Of a DNA stretch of 64,000 nucleotides, positions 41,613-50,656 are shown one piece after another; within the stretch, counting starts at the first letter, position 1, and the number at the start of each line of letters is the position of its first letter. Both the position numbers and the translations under genes were made by a program. The notes under the pieces are model-generated. The model had not been told where the DNA came from. It was given only the letters and a program-made list of their open reading frames with translations, and did not search any database. The DNA is from an uncultured Flavobacteriales bacterium. GTDB taxonomy: Bacteria; Bacteroidota; Bacteroidia; Flavobacteriales_G; Salibacteraceae. The DNA is taken from assembly GCA_913057205.1 (NCBI GenBank), contig CAJXNO010000011.1, positions 20,966-84,965 on the forward strand, read 5' to 3'.

Positions 41613-43664
41613 GCAAAGACTGAAAGGGGCATCCTGTTCGAGATCTCTCCACTGGATCCCTCTTTGGCCAGCAGCTCTTATCCACGCTTCTTTCTCAACA
41701 GAATCCAAACCGGCAGACAAAATCACCCATCTGGGCTGATGCAGTTCTAGGTAGTCAAGTGGTTCAGCGCTCACCGGAATCGTAACCCACAGGATATCCG
41801 CCGGGATTTCATTGAGCCACTCTATCTCAGTGGACGGGATGATCACCCTGATTCCTCCCATCAGGTAGTACACCTCCTGCAGGGTATCTTGGCTTCGGTG
41901 TTCGTCGGGAATATCCAATGCAGCCCAATGCGCTTCAACCGATTGCTTGTCATATTCACTCTGCCAAAATACAGCTGTAGCGATGGTATGGACCCTCTCT
42001 CCATGTACGAATGAAAGCACATCACCTTGTGTGGATCGGTAGAACCATAGCTCCTTAGAATTCAAAGTGCTCCAGTAGCTAAATGTTGCAGAAGCGATCA
42101 AAAGAATGGAACTCACCAAGGTCATGCCCAACCAAAATGATCGCTTCGTTATCAAGTAATAGACCAGAAGCATGATACCCATATACAAGAGGTACAATTC
42201 ATGCAGTTGAATGTAGAAGCCATCCAGTGCTGCAAAGGGTAAAGCTTTGATCCATGAAACCCCGTCATTCATGTAAACACCGAGGAAAGCGATTGCCTCA
42301 GCCAAGAGGCTTCCGATCAGCGATACCTGATTAAGCAAGAGATATGCAATTCCCGAAGGCAATAGAGCACTTGCAATCGGTATCACCATAAGGTTACTGA
42401 GTAAAAAGTACAGTGGAAACTGGTGAAAATAGTAGAGCGCCAACGGAAAGGTAGCGACCTGCGCGGCCAAGGAAACACTTGTCAAGGCCCAAACCTTGTC
42501 AACAAGCCACCACCTGCTCTTTCCGAACCATGCGTAGACCATGGGCTGCAGAGCCACAATACCGAAGACTGCAACATAAGACAACTGGAAACCGACCTCC
42601 AACAAGAGTCCAGGCTCAAAACACAAAAGCAACAAAGCACTTCCGAGGAGTGCATGAAAAACTCCGCCTTTTCTAGACATGGCTTCTCCTAGCACAATGA
42701 AACTGAACATGGTAGCTGCACGCGTTACACTTGGAGAAAAACCTGTGATCCCCGCAAAGAGCCAAAGTGAAAGGAATAAAAGCAGCACACGCAACCACCT
42801 ACTCCATCGATGGTGTGTTAAAAAAAAGAACAAGGTTGAAAGCATGAGGTAGATGATACCAACGTGTAATCCGCTCACCGCCAAAACATGCATGGCCCCC
42901 GCCTGCGCAAAGGCATCTCGCTGATCTACGCTAAGCTCACGTTTATCCCCTAACATCAAGGCGATCATCAGGCCCTGCACCTCGTCTGGCAGCTGCGAGT
43001 CTCGCACAGCTTTGATCAATGAGGCCTGCCAATCCAACAGATTGAAACGCGGACGGTCAAGTTGACCTAAGACATGTAAGGAGGCTGCAGGAATATATGT
43101 ACGGAGATGCACATTACGCTTTGCCATATACGCTCCATAGTCAAATGCAAATGGATTAACCCGCTCGGCAAGGGGTTGCAAGCGTGCCTTGAAGACGATC
43201 ACCGTACCTGCTGCTAGCGCTTGAATGGAACTATCCTTTTCTACATAAGTCAATATCTTCATGTCATCGAGCGGCACAATGTCATCTTGACCAACCCTAT
43301 GCGTAAGCTGGATTATGGTTTTATAGCTGGATTCCTTCGCTTGAAAAGGCTCCATGACCACAGCACGTAGTGTTTGCTGGCTGGTAGTCCACGAATGAGG
43401 TTGATAATGGATCCTTTGTCTATGGATACTTCCTAAGGCTGTTCCTGCCAACAAGAACACAAGCATCGCGATGCAAGCACGCGTCCAGGCAAAAGGCCAT
43501 GGAAGCAGTAACAGGCACCAACAAAGCAATGCTGAAACCGCAAATACGATGGTGTCAAAGTCCAACGGCAGCGTTAACCCGACCAACAAGCCCAAAAGAA
43601 AGGGCGCAACGGGGCGCAACAGCGGGACTTGATTCCAAACATAGCTAGTCCTCTTCCGTAGCAT
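41571..43664 (-). CDS. comEC: ComEC/Rec2 competence DNA channel protein
   Basis: A 697-residue polytopic inner-membrane protein. Residues 60-200 are the OB-like DUF4131 domain (LRAVVMEPFQAKESSYKTII, GAYMAKRNVHLRTYIP). Residues 215-510 are the competence channel with GLMIALMLGDKRELSVDQRD, GAMHVLAVSGLHVGIIY and GFSPSVTRAATMFSFIVLGE. The periplasmic metallo-hydrolase domain of Bacillus ComEC is absent, as is usual in Bacteroidota. It transports one DNA strand into the cytoplasm in natural transformation. It is last in a DinB-membrane protein-comEC operon, with a 20-nt overlap to its upstream neighbour. Confidence 0.93.
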   Translation of the reverse strand: MLRKRTSYVWNQVPLLRPVAPFLLGLLVGLTLPLDFDTIVFAVSALLCWCLLLLPWPFAWTRACIAMLVFLLAGTALGSIHRQRIHYQPHSWTTSQQTLRAVVMEPFQAKESSYKTIIQLTHRVGQDDIVPLDDMKILTYVEKDSSIQALAAGTVIVFKARLQPLAERVNPFAFDYGAYMAKRNVHLRTYIPAASLHVLGQLDRPRFNLLDWQASLIKAVRDSQLPDEVQGLMIALMLGDKRELSVDQRDAFAQAGAMHVLAVSGLHVGIIYLMLSTLFFFLTHHRWSRWLRVLLLFLSLWLFAGITGFSPSVTRAATMFSFIVLGEAMSRKGGVFHALLGSALLLLCFEPGLLLEVGFQLSYVAVFGIVALQPMVYAWFGKSRWWLVDKVWALTSVSLAAQVATFPLALYYFHQFPLYFLLSNLMVIPIASALLPSGIAYLLLNQVSLIGSLLAEAIAFLGVYMNDGVSWIKALPFAALDGFYIQLHELYLLYMGIMLLVYYLITKRSFWLGMTLVSSILLIASATFSYWSTLNSKELWFYRSTQGDVLSFVHGERVHTIATAVFWQSEYDKQSVEAHWAALDIPDEHRSQDTLQEVYYLMGGIRVIIPSTEIEWLNEIPADILWVTIPVSAEPLDYLELHQPRWVILSAGLDSVEKEAWIRAAGQRGIQWRDLEQDAPFSLCLSPKCLGKGEAVF

Positions 43665-45015
43665 GTTCTTGGTCTTTTCTCCCTATGAGAAAGACCAAAA
43701 TAGCTAAAAACTGGATGAGTGGCAAGAGGCGACATTGCAGGCGTTCATAAACGTTAGCAAGAACTCCGGTGATGGATGCATTGAAGAAATAGGCTGCAAG
43801 AAAGAGCAACAAAAGAAGCGCGAGTTCAGCACTCAAGTGTCGATAAAGAACGGCTCTCCCTAGGACGAGTATGGAAAGCATCAAACTGATGTAGTTCATC
43901 CAGCGAAAGAATGGTAAGGGCAACGCATCGCCCTTGTTCTGTACGCTTGTGAGGTATTCGTTCAACTCCTGCTTAAAATGTTCCTTCATGGGCCAATAGG
44001 GTGGAGAGCCTTCACCGTAGGCATATTGGAGTCCACTACCCAACTCAATTTGCGCCATCTGTTGAAGGGTACTTTTTACTGCAGCAAACAGAAACCATTT
44101 CAAGTAGCGCGGCTGTGTGAGAAAGTCATGAACGATGGGAGCCATTGCATCATTGGCCCCCGCCCAGCCTTCAGGATGCTGGTTTACTGGTCCGTTTGGA
44201 TCCCATAAGTAACCATAGGTTTCGCGAGGTAGTTTGTCTTTCCACGGACAAAGGATCAACGTTTGCTGACCACACTGTTCGTCTAAGTACATCTTTAACA
44301 CCCCCATCTCACCGAGATTGGCCGTGATGAAAGCATTTGAAGCCAAGCTGATTCGGAATCCAAAACCATGAACTGCATTGAACGATGAAATCGTTAAGAA
44401 ACTTGCAAGGAGCAGCACACTCCAGATCAACAACGCTTTCTTCTGAATAACCTGTTGATAGCGCGTGACTGTACGAGCGCCAAGCAAGGTAATGAGCAAC
44501 AACAGCAGCATAGGGATATGTGAGAGGTGCGTGAGCAGCCCGAAGTAGCTGATGATCGAATAAGCAGAAAGTCGCTTCCAATTGGCAGCTCGATCCAACA
44601 CGATCAAACCCAATGAGAGCACCGAGATCAGGGTCCACACATCTGGCATCAACTGCGCGGCATACCACGAAACGGAACTGAAGAAACTCAACAAGACAAC
44701 ACTTGTGAAATGCCAAACATAGCGGGTAGCCCGTGGCGCAAAAACATCCACATACCGATAGATCAAATAGCTGATTAACAACCCTTGAATCAAGATCAGC
44801 GGCCAGTTGCTGATGTGCAATCCCGTGAACTTGATCAAAAGAGGATAGCCCAAAGCACGGTGATAGCTTGGTTCCAAGTTCACAGCCATCTCCATGTAGG
44901 CACCACTATCAAAGTACATCAGCGGGTAGCGGTTGTACCAGGCAGGCCCAACAACGATCATACCGGTGGTGAACAGGTATAGTAGGTGATAAAACTTAAG
45001 TACCCAATTACGCAT
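43645..45015 (-). CDS. Polytopic membrane protein, GT-C-like
   Basis: About 456 residues from the ATG at 45015 (MRNWVLKFYHLLYLF); the track starts at a TTG five codons upstream. Ten or more membrane helices, an early loop YFDSGAYMEMAVNLEPSYHR and a large soluble loop (LCPWKDKLPRETYGYLWDPNG) are compatible with a GT-C lipid-linked glycosyltransferase, where an acidic residue in the first loop is catalytic. No family match is certain. It overlaps dinB by 8 nt upstream and comEC by 20 nt downstream, so it is translated in the same operon. Confidence 0.7.
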   Translation of the reverse strand: MRNWVLKFYHLLYLFTTGMIVVGPAWYNRYPLMYFDSGAYMEMAVNLEPSYHRALGYPLLIKFTGLHISNWPLILIQGLLISYLIYRYVDVFAPRATRYVWHFTSVVLLSFFSSVSWYAAQLMPDVWTLISVLSLGLIVLDRAANWKRLSAYSIISYFGLLTHLSHIPMLLLLLITLLGARTVTRYQQVIQKKALLIWSVLLLASFLTISSFNAVHGFGFRISLASNAFITANLGEMGVLKMYLDEQCGQQTLILCPWKDKLPRETYGYLWDPNGPVNQHPEGWAGANDAMAPIVHDFLTQPRYLKWFLFAAVKSTLQQMAQIELGSGLQYAYGEGSPPYWPMKEHFKQELNEYLTSVQNKGDALPLPFFRWMNYISLMLSILVLGRAVLYRHLSAELALLLLLFLAAYFFNASITGVLANVYERLQCRLLPLIQFLAILVFLIGRKDQEHATEED

Positions 45016-45553
45016 GTAACCCGGATTCAATGTGAGGCAAATATCGTTCTTTCAAGACCTTTGCATGATGAAGCGTATGACCAGCAGAAACGAAGAGTAA
45101 GAGGTCTACACGAACCTGATAGCCGCTGGCCACTCCGGTTTTGAGCATTTGATCTACCGAGAAGGTTCTGGCCAAGGTCATCGTTCCACTCCGAATATGA
45201 TCGAAAAAGGCAATCCACTCCTCCATCCGCAATTGGTCGATTACCGCATTCGCTGCGTAGGTATCCTCATCAAAGCCGCGAAGATTGAGCTCATTCGGGT
45301 CGCGAGCGATGCTCAAGGCTCGATAAACGAAAATCATTTCCGTATCGATTACGTGCTGGACGAGCTGAGCCACCGTCCACTTGTCTGGGGCATACCTCAA
45401 GGATAACGATGATTCTGGTAACTCTTTTAAGAGGCTTACAAACCCCTCTGAAGAACGCCGCAGTTCTTGCTGCACATCATTCGATTCGATGTACTGAAGG
45501 TAGTTATCGAAATAAGGCGCATAAGCCAATGACTGGAAAGCAGGTCCTCTCAT
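45008..45553 (-). CDS. DinB-family protein
   Basis: A 181-residue four-helix-bundle protein from the ATG at 45553 (MRGPAFQSLAYAPYF). DinB features: APDKWTVAQLVQHVIDTEMI with the first metal His, and HTLHHAKVLKERYL with the paired C-terminal His residues. Many family members are metal-dependent thiol transferases (bacillithiol or similar); activity here is unknown. First gene of an operon with a membrane protein and comEC. The terminator of the MuiA-like gene lies 20 bp upstream. Confidence 0.88.
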   Translation of the reverse strand: MRGPAFQSLAYAPYFDNYLQYIESNDVQQELRRSSEGFVSLLKELPESSLSLRYAPDKWTVAQLVQHVIDTEMIFVYRALSIARDPNELNLRGFDEDTYAANAVIDQLRMEEWIAFFDHIRSGTMTLARTFSVDQMLKTGVASGYQVRVDLLLFVSAGHTLHHAKVLKERYLPHIESGLHA

Positions 45554-45572
45554 ACCCAACGAAAATCGAAAT

Positions 45573-45597
45573 AAAAAAAGCGGCCGAAGCCGCTTTT
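45573..45597 (-). terminator. Rho-independent terminator of the YugP-MuiA operon
   Basis: AAGCGGC and GCCGCTT form a perfect 7-bp stem with a CGA loop. On the - strand it is followed by a run of seven Ts; the + strand run is shorter, so it mainly serves the MuiA-like gene. Confidence 0.85.
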
Positions 45598-45723
45598 ACC
45601 CTTAAACTTTCTTTCGAATAGTTTAACCACTAACAAAGCTTTATACTCTAATGCACAACTAAGGGTTACATGATCCTTCGATTTTTTTCCGATAAAAATC
45701 ATAAATCTCTGTTTTACAACGTA

Positions 45724-47322
45724 CTAAAAATTAATCTTTCGATCCGCTGGATACTTAACACTGTAAACAAAGCGTGCCCTGTCGGTAGTATTTGACGGAA
45801 TCACACGTGTCCAACGAAGTACTCCTGAGCTCTGCAGGTGCTTCGCCTCTCCTGCTTCCTCCAGATCAACCTCGATGTCTTTATCGCTACTGATCGGAAT
45901 CTGGTCCTCGATGACCAATGTGATCTGAGAACGCTTGGTATTCTTGATGGTGATCTCGATTCCAATGCTTTCCTTCTTGCTGCTACCAACTTTCTTCGAT
46001 GCGGTGAACTCCTTCACCTTCTCTCGTTTCACCACAATACTCTGGTCGCATCCGAGCGAAAGATCTAAGGAATCGTCCACTACGTTGGGATTAAGAAATG
46101 TTTTTCCAACATAGGTATTCGATAGGAAAAGATTGGCTTCACCGGGTAACATCTCATACTGTTCGAAATCAGCAACACGAGCTATCAAGAAGGCCGATGG
46201 ATCGAGTTTTGGTGCGGTATAGTACTCGTACTTGGCAGGCATCGTAAATACATCAATGCTAATAGCTTGTGGCTTGCCGTTAGACGGGATGCTGTGCTTC
46301 GTCTTGATCACAAACTGGGTTACGGCTTCATTGGCTGGATAGTCGATTTCTACAAAGTCGTCCTGCTCGATGCCTAGGACGCTCACCTCTTCTGTCCGAG
46401 CCATTTCCAAAGCCTTGTTCGACATCGGAACGGCTTGTCGGTAGAGCATTTGGTCTTCAATGAATCGCAGTCGACAAGGATAGAGTTCAGGTACGTTACC
46501 ACTTATGCTCGGGTTGGCATTCGTTAGGGTTAGGCTCACCTTGTCCCAATCGGTACCTGTATTCTGGTAGACCTTTGCATTGTAGCTCACTTGAAGGGGC
46601 TGATCCACTTCTACGGCGTTCACATTGTAGCTCGGACTCCAACCCGCATTATAAACCATGTAACTCAAGGTAAAAGATGCGTTTCCATTGGTAGTTGCAT
46701 TGACTTCTACCAAAATTGTACCTGTAGACCGATCTCTTTTATTGGCGTACTCATTCAAGGCAACCTTCAACCTGCTGATGTTCCGATTCAATCGCTCTTG
46801 CTTGCTTTGAAGCTCCATCTCCTTTAACATGATATCTGCCAACCTTTCGCGGTAGAAGTCTGATAGGTCTTCCAGGTCCTCAATGATGAAGTCAGATGAT
46901 TCCCAGCCCACCTTTTGATTAGCAAGAATCATGTTTCGCTCCTGCTGATAAACACCCAACATGTTCTGATTGAACTTGAAGTCAAAATTGTAGCTGTCTA
47001 AACTGTCTTTCAGTTCTTGGGCAACGTTCGGTAATTGCTTCTTCTGGTTTGGATCGATCTCCGTTGAAACACTGAGTACACTGATGCCATTGCTTGCTGA
47101 TACTCCCACACTTGAAGGGTCAATTTCCGATGGCAGCCCGATGAATCGAATGATCTGTCTACCGGAGGTCAGGAACTTTTGTGCCGTATGCTCCATCTGA
47201 GCGCCTCTCGGATAAACCGTGACAGCACTCAAAACAGGATCAACATCTGTTGACTTCTGGGCAACAGACAATAATGGAAACAATAAACCGAAAGAAAAGA
47301 TGGTGACTATTAGAAAACGCAT
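45724..47322 (-). CDS. MuiA-family (DUF4140/DUF4139) secreted protein
   Basis: A 532-residue protein with a signal peptide (FPLLSVAQ). Layout of the mucoidy-inhibitor MuiA family: N-terminal DUF4140 (LSAVTVYPRGAQMEHTAQKF, IRFIGLPSEIDPSSVGVSA), a coiled-coil centre (QSKQERLNRNISRLKVALNE) and C-terminal DUF4139 (LSYMVYNAGWSPSYNVNA, IPSSDKDIEVDLEEAGEAKH, WTRVIPSNTTDRARFVYSVKYP). Function is unknown; the name comes from an effect on colony mucoidy. It follows yugP by 9 nt and ends before a strong terminator. Confidence 0.92.
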   Translation of the reverse strand: MRFLIVTIFSFGLLFPLLSVAQKSTDVDPVLSAVTVYPRGAQMEHTAQKFLTSGRQIIRFIGLPSEIDPSSVGVSASNGISVLSVSTEIDPNQKKQLPNVAQELKDSLDSYNFDFKFNQNMLGVYQQERNMILANQKVGWESSDFIIEDLEDLSDFYRERLADIMLKEMELQSKQERLNRNISRLKVALNEYANKRDRSTGTILVEVNATTNGNASFTLSYMVYNAGWSPSYNVNAVEVDQPLQVSYNAKVYQNTGTDWDKVSLTLTNANPSISGNVPELYPCRLRFIEDQMLYRQAVPMSNKALEMARTEEVSVLGIEQDDFVEIDYPANEAVTQFVIKTKHSIPSNGKPQAISIDVFTMPAKYEYYTAPKLDPSAFLIARVADFEQYEMLPGEANLFLSNTYVGKTFLNPNVVDDSLDLSLGCDQSIVVKREKVKEFTASKKVGSSKKESIGIEITIKNTKRSQITLVIEDQIPISSDKDIEVDLEEAGEAKHLQSSGVLRWTRVIPSNTTDRARFVYSVKYPADRKINF

Positions 47323-47331
47323 AAGAAGGTT

Positions 47332-48015
47332 TCAGTCTCTACTTCCTCCAAACGCCAGGATGAAATAGAGCAGTTGAGTAATGGCTGCTAAGGTAGCAAC
47401 AACGTAAGTACTTGCCGCCCACTGCAAGGCATTCTTCGCTTTTTCATGTTCTTGTCCGACCGTGATCTTAGAAGCATTCAACCATTGCAATGCACGGTTT
47501 GAAGCATCGAATTCTACCGGCAACGTAACCAGACTGAATAGGGTAATCACCGCTTGCGCGATGATGACCACCATGAACATTTGTGGCATGAGTCCGAAGA
47601 CAACCCCGCCAAAGATGGCCGTGATAAAAATGATATTCATGAGTTTGGAACTCAGGTTCACCACCGGCACCATTGCTGAACGAAACTGAAGCATGGAATA
47701 TGCGGTGGCATGTTGAACTGCATGACCGGTTTCGTGAGCAGCTACTGCTGCGGCAGAAACATTCCTCCCGTGGTACACAGCTCTGCTGAGGTTGATGGTT
47801 TTATCCTTTGGGTTGTAGTGATCCGTTAGTTCTCCTGCTACAGAAACAACACGTACATCTCTGATATTATTGTCGCGCAGCATGCGCTCTGCGATCTCTG
47901 CACCTGACATTCCGCTTGAAGTAGGAACTTCAGCATATTCTCGGAACCTGCTCTTCAACTTACTACTCACCCACCAACTGAGGATTCCAAAACCGATTAA
48001 AATGATCCAATACAT
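47332..48015 (-). CDS. Zinc metallopeptidase, YugP family
   Basis: A 227-residue membrane peptidase. MYWIILIGFGILSWWVSSKL is an N-terminal helix; GMSGAEIAERMLRDNNI and ELTDHYNPKDKTINLSRAVY lead to the zinc site AAVAAHETGHAVQHA. Three or more helices follow (IIFITAIFGGVVFGL, MVVIIAQAVITLFSLVTLPVEFDASNRAL). This is the DUF2268-unrelated YugP (Zn_peptidase_2) layout; the substrate is unknown. It is the first gene of an operon with the MuiA-like protein. Confidence 0.92.
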   Translation of the reverse strand: MYWIILIGFGILSWWVSSKLKSRFREYAEVPTSSGMSGAEIAERMLRDNNIRDVRVVSVAGELTDHYNPKDKTINLSRAVYHGRNVSAAAVAAHETGHAVQHATAYSMLQFRSAMVPVVNLSSKLMNIIFITAIFGGVVFGLMPQMFMVVIIAQAVITLFSLVTLPVEFDASNRALQWLNASKITVGQEHEKAKNALQWAASTYVVATLAAITQLLYFILAFGGSRD

Positions 48016-48113
48016 GTTCTTTGTTATTTACGGTGAAGATAACAAGCGATGTGCCCTTTTGCTTGCTAAGAAATGTTGTCAGTTAAAAAATTGTTTTAAA
48101 CGGTTCAAGGCAT

Positions 48114-48139
48114 AAAAAAAGCCCCAAAAAGGGGCTTTT
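48114..48139 (-). terminator. Rho-independent terminator
   Basis: AAGCCCC and GGGGCTT form a perfect stem with an AAAA loop; on the - strand it is followed by TTTTTTT, 24 nt after the stop of the Omp28-like gene. Confidence 0.88.
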
Positions 48140-48162
48140 CATGTCATTATCGCAGTTGAGCA

Positions 48163-49236
48163 CTACTTGATCACAACGCGCTCAAAGTGTTGCTGGTTTG
48201 CTGTAGCGATCTTCATCATGTAAACGCCATCCGGCAAATTGCTCACATTGATGCTTTGGAAGTCATCCGCGCTGAACTGGTCCGCATAAACCTGCTTGCC
48301 GAGCAAATCAATCAAGCTTACTTCAAAATCTTGTGCTGAAGAAAGGCGAATGTTCAATTCGGATTGTGCTGGGTTCGGATACACTTGGAAATCCAATGCT
48401 TCCACTTCTCCGAAACCTACAGGCCAAGTACCAGGAGGATAGATGATTGGAGCATCTGTTCCATAACCTACTTTCAACTCACCTTCTTGCCACATCTTTT
48501 GCCCATTGATGTACCACAGGTCATTCGGGTCGGCTGGATTCTCCATCCAAAGGGTAGTGATGAAATACAAGTTATCCCAATCCCACTCTTCGTCCACTTC
48601 AACCATGTACTTCTTTTCAATCACTTCGCCTGCACTCGCAGGACCTTCAAGGATCACGTTGTTTGAGTCCATTGCAGTGAACCATTTACGCACGACCATC
48701 TTGTGCTCTACGTCACCTGTTTGTCCATTTTGTTCTTCAACCACTTTATCTTCAACCACGAACACTTTCAGGTGAAAATTACCATTCACACCCTCAAAGA
48801 ACTTCGTCTTGGTTTGAATGATGATGGTATCTGCCAACACCATGTCTAATGCATATGCAGGAACCGCGATTACCGGTGCACTACCGAAGGTATCAACGAT
48901 GGATTCAGCCTGAGCTACAGCGGTACCTTGGTCTAGACCGTTCCCCGCAAAGTTTGGTGTGCCTCCAAAACCAATCTCATTTGCAATTTCTTCCGCAGCG
49001 GAATTGTAAAGCTTGCTAGAAGAAGGAGCGTAGAGCGAAATCACGATGTTCTCGTCACCATAGTTGGTCAACAGATCACTCATAGCGTCCCAGCCCCAGG
49101 TGCCGCAAGGCGCACACCAAGTTGCTGTTATTTTCGTAAGCAAACCGACGTTTTCTTGGGGCACGGTCCATTCGCCTTGGGCGAAGAGACCGGTGGACAA
49201 GCCCATTGTCAGGAGAAAAGTGTAGAGTTTTTCCAT
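48163..49236 (-). CDS. Omp28-like thioredoxin-fold protein with T9SS sorting domain
   Basis: A 357-residue exported protein (signal GLSTGLFAQ). The N-terminal half is a thioredoxin-like Omp28 domain with an intact redox pair, ITATWCAPCGTWGW, and FGGTPNFAGNG, which holds the cis-Pro loop. Residues 285-357 are a type A sorting domain (FQVYPNPAQSELNIRL, VSLIDLLGKQVYADQF, LPDGVYMMKIATANQQ). It would be secreted to the surface and might handle disulfides there. A TATCTTTG box at 49257-49264 gives a leader of about 16 nt. A related but redox-motif-less gene lies directly upstream. Confidence 0.88.
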   Translation of the reverse strand: MEKLYTFLLTMGLSTGLFAQGEWTVPQENVGLLTKITATWCAPCGTWGWDAMSDLLTNYGDENIVISLYAPSSSKLYNSAAEEIANEIGFGGTPNFAGNGLDQGTAVAQAESIVDTFGSAPVIAVPAYALDMVLADTIIIQTKTKFFEGVNGNFHLKVFVVEDKVVEEQNGQTGDVEHKMVVRKWFTAMDSNNVILEGPASAGEVIEKKYMVEVDEEWDWDNLYFITTLWMENPADPNDLWYINGQKMWQEGELKVGYGTDAPIIYPPGTWPVGFGEVEALDFQVYPNPAQSELNIRLSSAQDFEVSLIDLLGKQVYADQFSADDFQSINVSNLPDGVYMMKIATANQQHFERVVIK

Positions 49237-49256
49237 AAAATAAGTTATTTCTTAAC

Positions 49257-49264
49257 CAAAGATA
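49257..49264 (-). promoter_or_regulatory. -7 box TATCTTTG abutting a terminator
   Basis: On the - strand TATCTTTG matches TAnnTTTG and lies 20 nt before the ATG at 49236. It directly adjoins the T-run of the terminator of the preceding gene, so termination and re-initiation occur within 40 bp. Confidence 0.5.
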
Positions 49265-49295
49265 AAAAAAGCCCTCACGCAATGGGAGGGCTTCT
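49264..49295 (-). terminator. Rho-independent terminator
   Basis: AAGCCCTC and GAGGGCTT form a perfect 8-bp stem around a nine-base loop. On the - strand a run of Ts follows. It ends the gene at 49353-50573. Confidence 0.88.
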
Positions 49296-49352
49296 CATTA
49301 AGTTACTCAATATGGGCAGTTTAAATCAGTCCATTATTGAAGTCTTATCTAC

Positions 49353-50573
49353 TTACTGTAGGATGAATTTAACGCGATGAGTGAAGCTTTCACCTGCGAT
49401 CTGCATCACGTAAACACCGGCTGACAACCCATTACTCGAAACGGCCGCGCGATGTTCACCTTGCATCAATTCTTGCGTGTATACTGAACGAACAGTGCGT
49501 CCTTCCAAGTCAGTGACATACACATTCACCATTTGAGAAGCAGGTACCGTGAAGTAGGCGACCCCAACATCGGTCATCGGATTCGGGAAGAAACGAATCT
49601 CGTTGCTCGTTCCATGCCCCTCATTCAACCCGGTTGGCCAGTAGTCTCGATTGAACACGCTGTTTGGGTTCTCTGGATTCTCTGGATGGTTCGGGTCAGT
49701 AGGATCTTCTGAATCATATTCCGTAAAGGAATTTGACTTCGCCACGTTGACTACGGCATTCGACCCGAGGTCATTGCCGTCGTAATCTGCTACAAAACCT
49801 ACAACTTTCAGGTCTTCGACAGCATATTTATTCGGAACAGTGTAGGTAAATGTGCTGGTGTAGCGGGCGCCCTCTGGAACCTCATTTGGAATAACATCAT
49901 CCACACCATCAAACGTAGATGGATTGGCGATCACTACATCGTTGTGCATGAAGCTATCCAATGTATCCGTCAGGAAGTAGTTCGTATCGTTTGGATCGAT
50001 AAACAAACCACATAGCGAATTATCAAGGGAATCAAATCGTTGAATTCCTAGTTGATTGTCAGCTGCGACATAAAGGAAGAATCGGAAGTCTTTCAACTCA
50101 ATACTTTCTTTTTGAAAATCTATCTGAACCCGCGCAAAGATTTCACGAGTAGCTGGATCATAAAGCACCTCTGGCATGGTAACCAATGCGATCGCTGAAC
50201 GATTGATACGAGCAGCGATGGTATCATTCCATAAAGAACGACCAAGTACCAGGTTGTTTCCATTGTAACTGACACGATCTACAAAACCTTGTCCGAAACC
50301 GGGTGTACCGTAAATGTTCCACCACTGATCTGAGGCTTGATTGAAGAAAGGATCCTCGGTAGCCATAGGACCCTGGAATTCATCCGGGTGGTAGCTGAGG
50401 ATGGCGAGTTCATCACCAAAATTGGAGCGCATGGTCTCTTTTAAACAGATGGTACGAGCGTTGTCTTGGGTATATACGGACTCCGATATCTCCAAAAGCG
50501 AGGTACGAGGCGCTTGCGCAAAGAGTGTTCCTGCGATCAAGGTGGTTGTAAGAAGTGTAAAGATTCGTCGCAT
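49353..50573 (-). CDS. Omp28-like T9SS protein lacking the CxxC pair
   Basis: A 406-residue exported protein (signal IAGTLFAQ). TSLLEISESVYTQDNARTIC and FGDELAILSYHPDEFQGPMA followed by WNIYGTPGFGQGFVDRVSYN align in layout with the Omp28 domain of its neighbour, but the WCxxC pair is replaced by VYTQDNA. A proline/glutamate-rich linker (PTDPNHPENPENPNS) precedes a sorting domain (IRFFPNPMTDVGVAYFTV, VYVTDLEGRTVRSV, LSAGVYVMQIAGESFTHRVK). It has its own terminator. It is probably a structural, non-redox paralogue. Confidence 0.78.
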   Translation of the reverse strand: MRRIFTLLTTTLIAGTLFAQAPRTSLLEISESVYTQDNARTICLKETMRSNFGDELAILSYHPDEFQGPMATEDPFFNQASDQWWNIYGTPGFGQGFVDRVSYNGNNLVLGRSLWNDTIAARINRSAIALVTMPEVLYDPATREIFARVQIDFQKESIELKDFRFFLYVAADNQLGIQRFDSLDNSLCGLFIDPNDTNYFLTDTLDSFMHNDVVIANPSTFDGVDDVIPNEVPEGARYTSTFTYTVPNKYAVEDLKVVGFVADYDGNDLGSNAVVNVAKSNSFTEYDSEDPTDPNHPENPENPNSVFNRDYWPTGLNEGHGTSNEIRFFPNPMTDVGVAYFTVPASQMVNVYVTDLEGRTVRSVYTQELMQGEHRAAVSSNGLSAGVYVMQIAGESFTHRVKFILQ

Positions 50574-50656
50574 ATGATAAGGATTGAATTTGGGGTGAAA
50601 TTAATACATTTTGAGCATCGGGTTTCCTAGCTTCGCAAAGACGTAATTCAAGGTAC

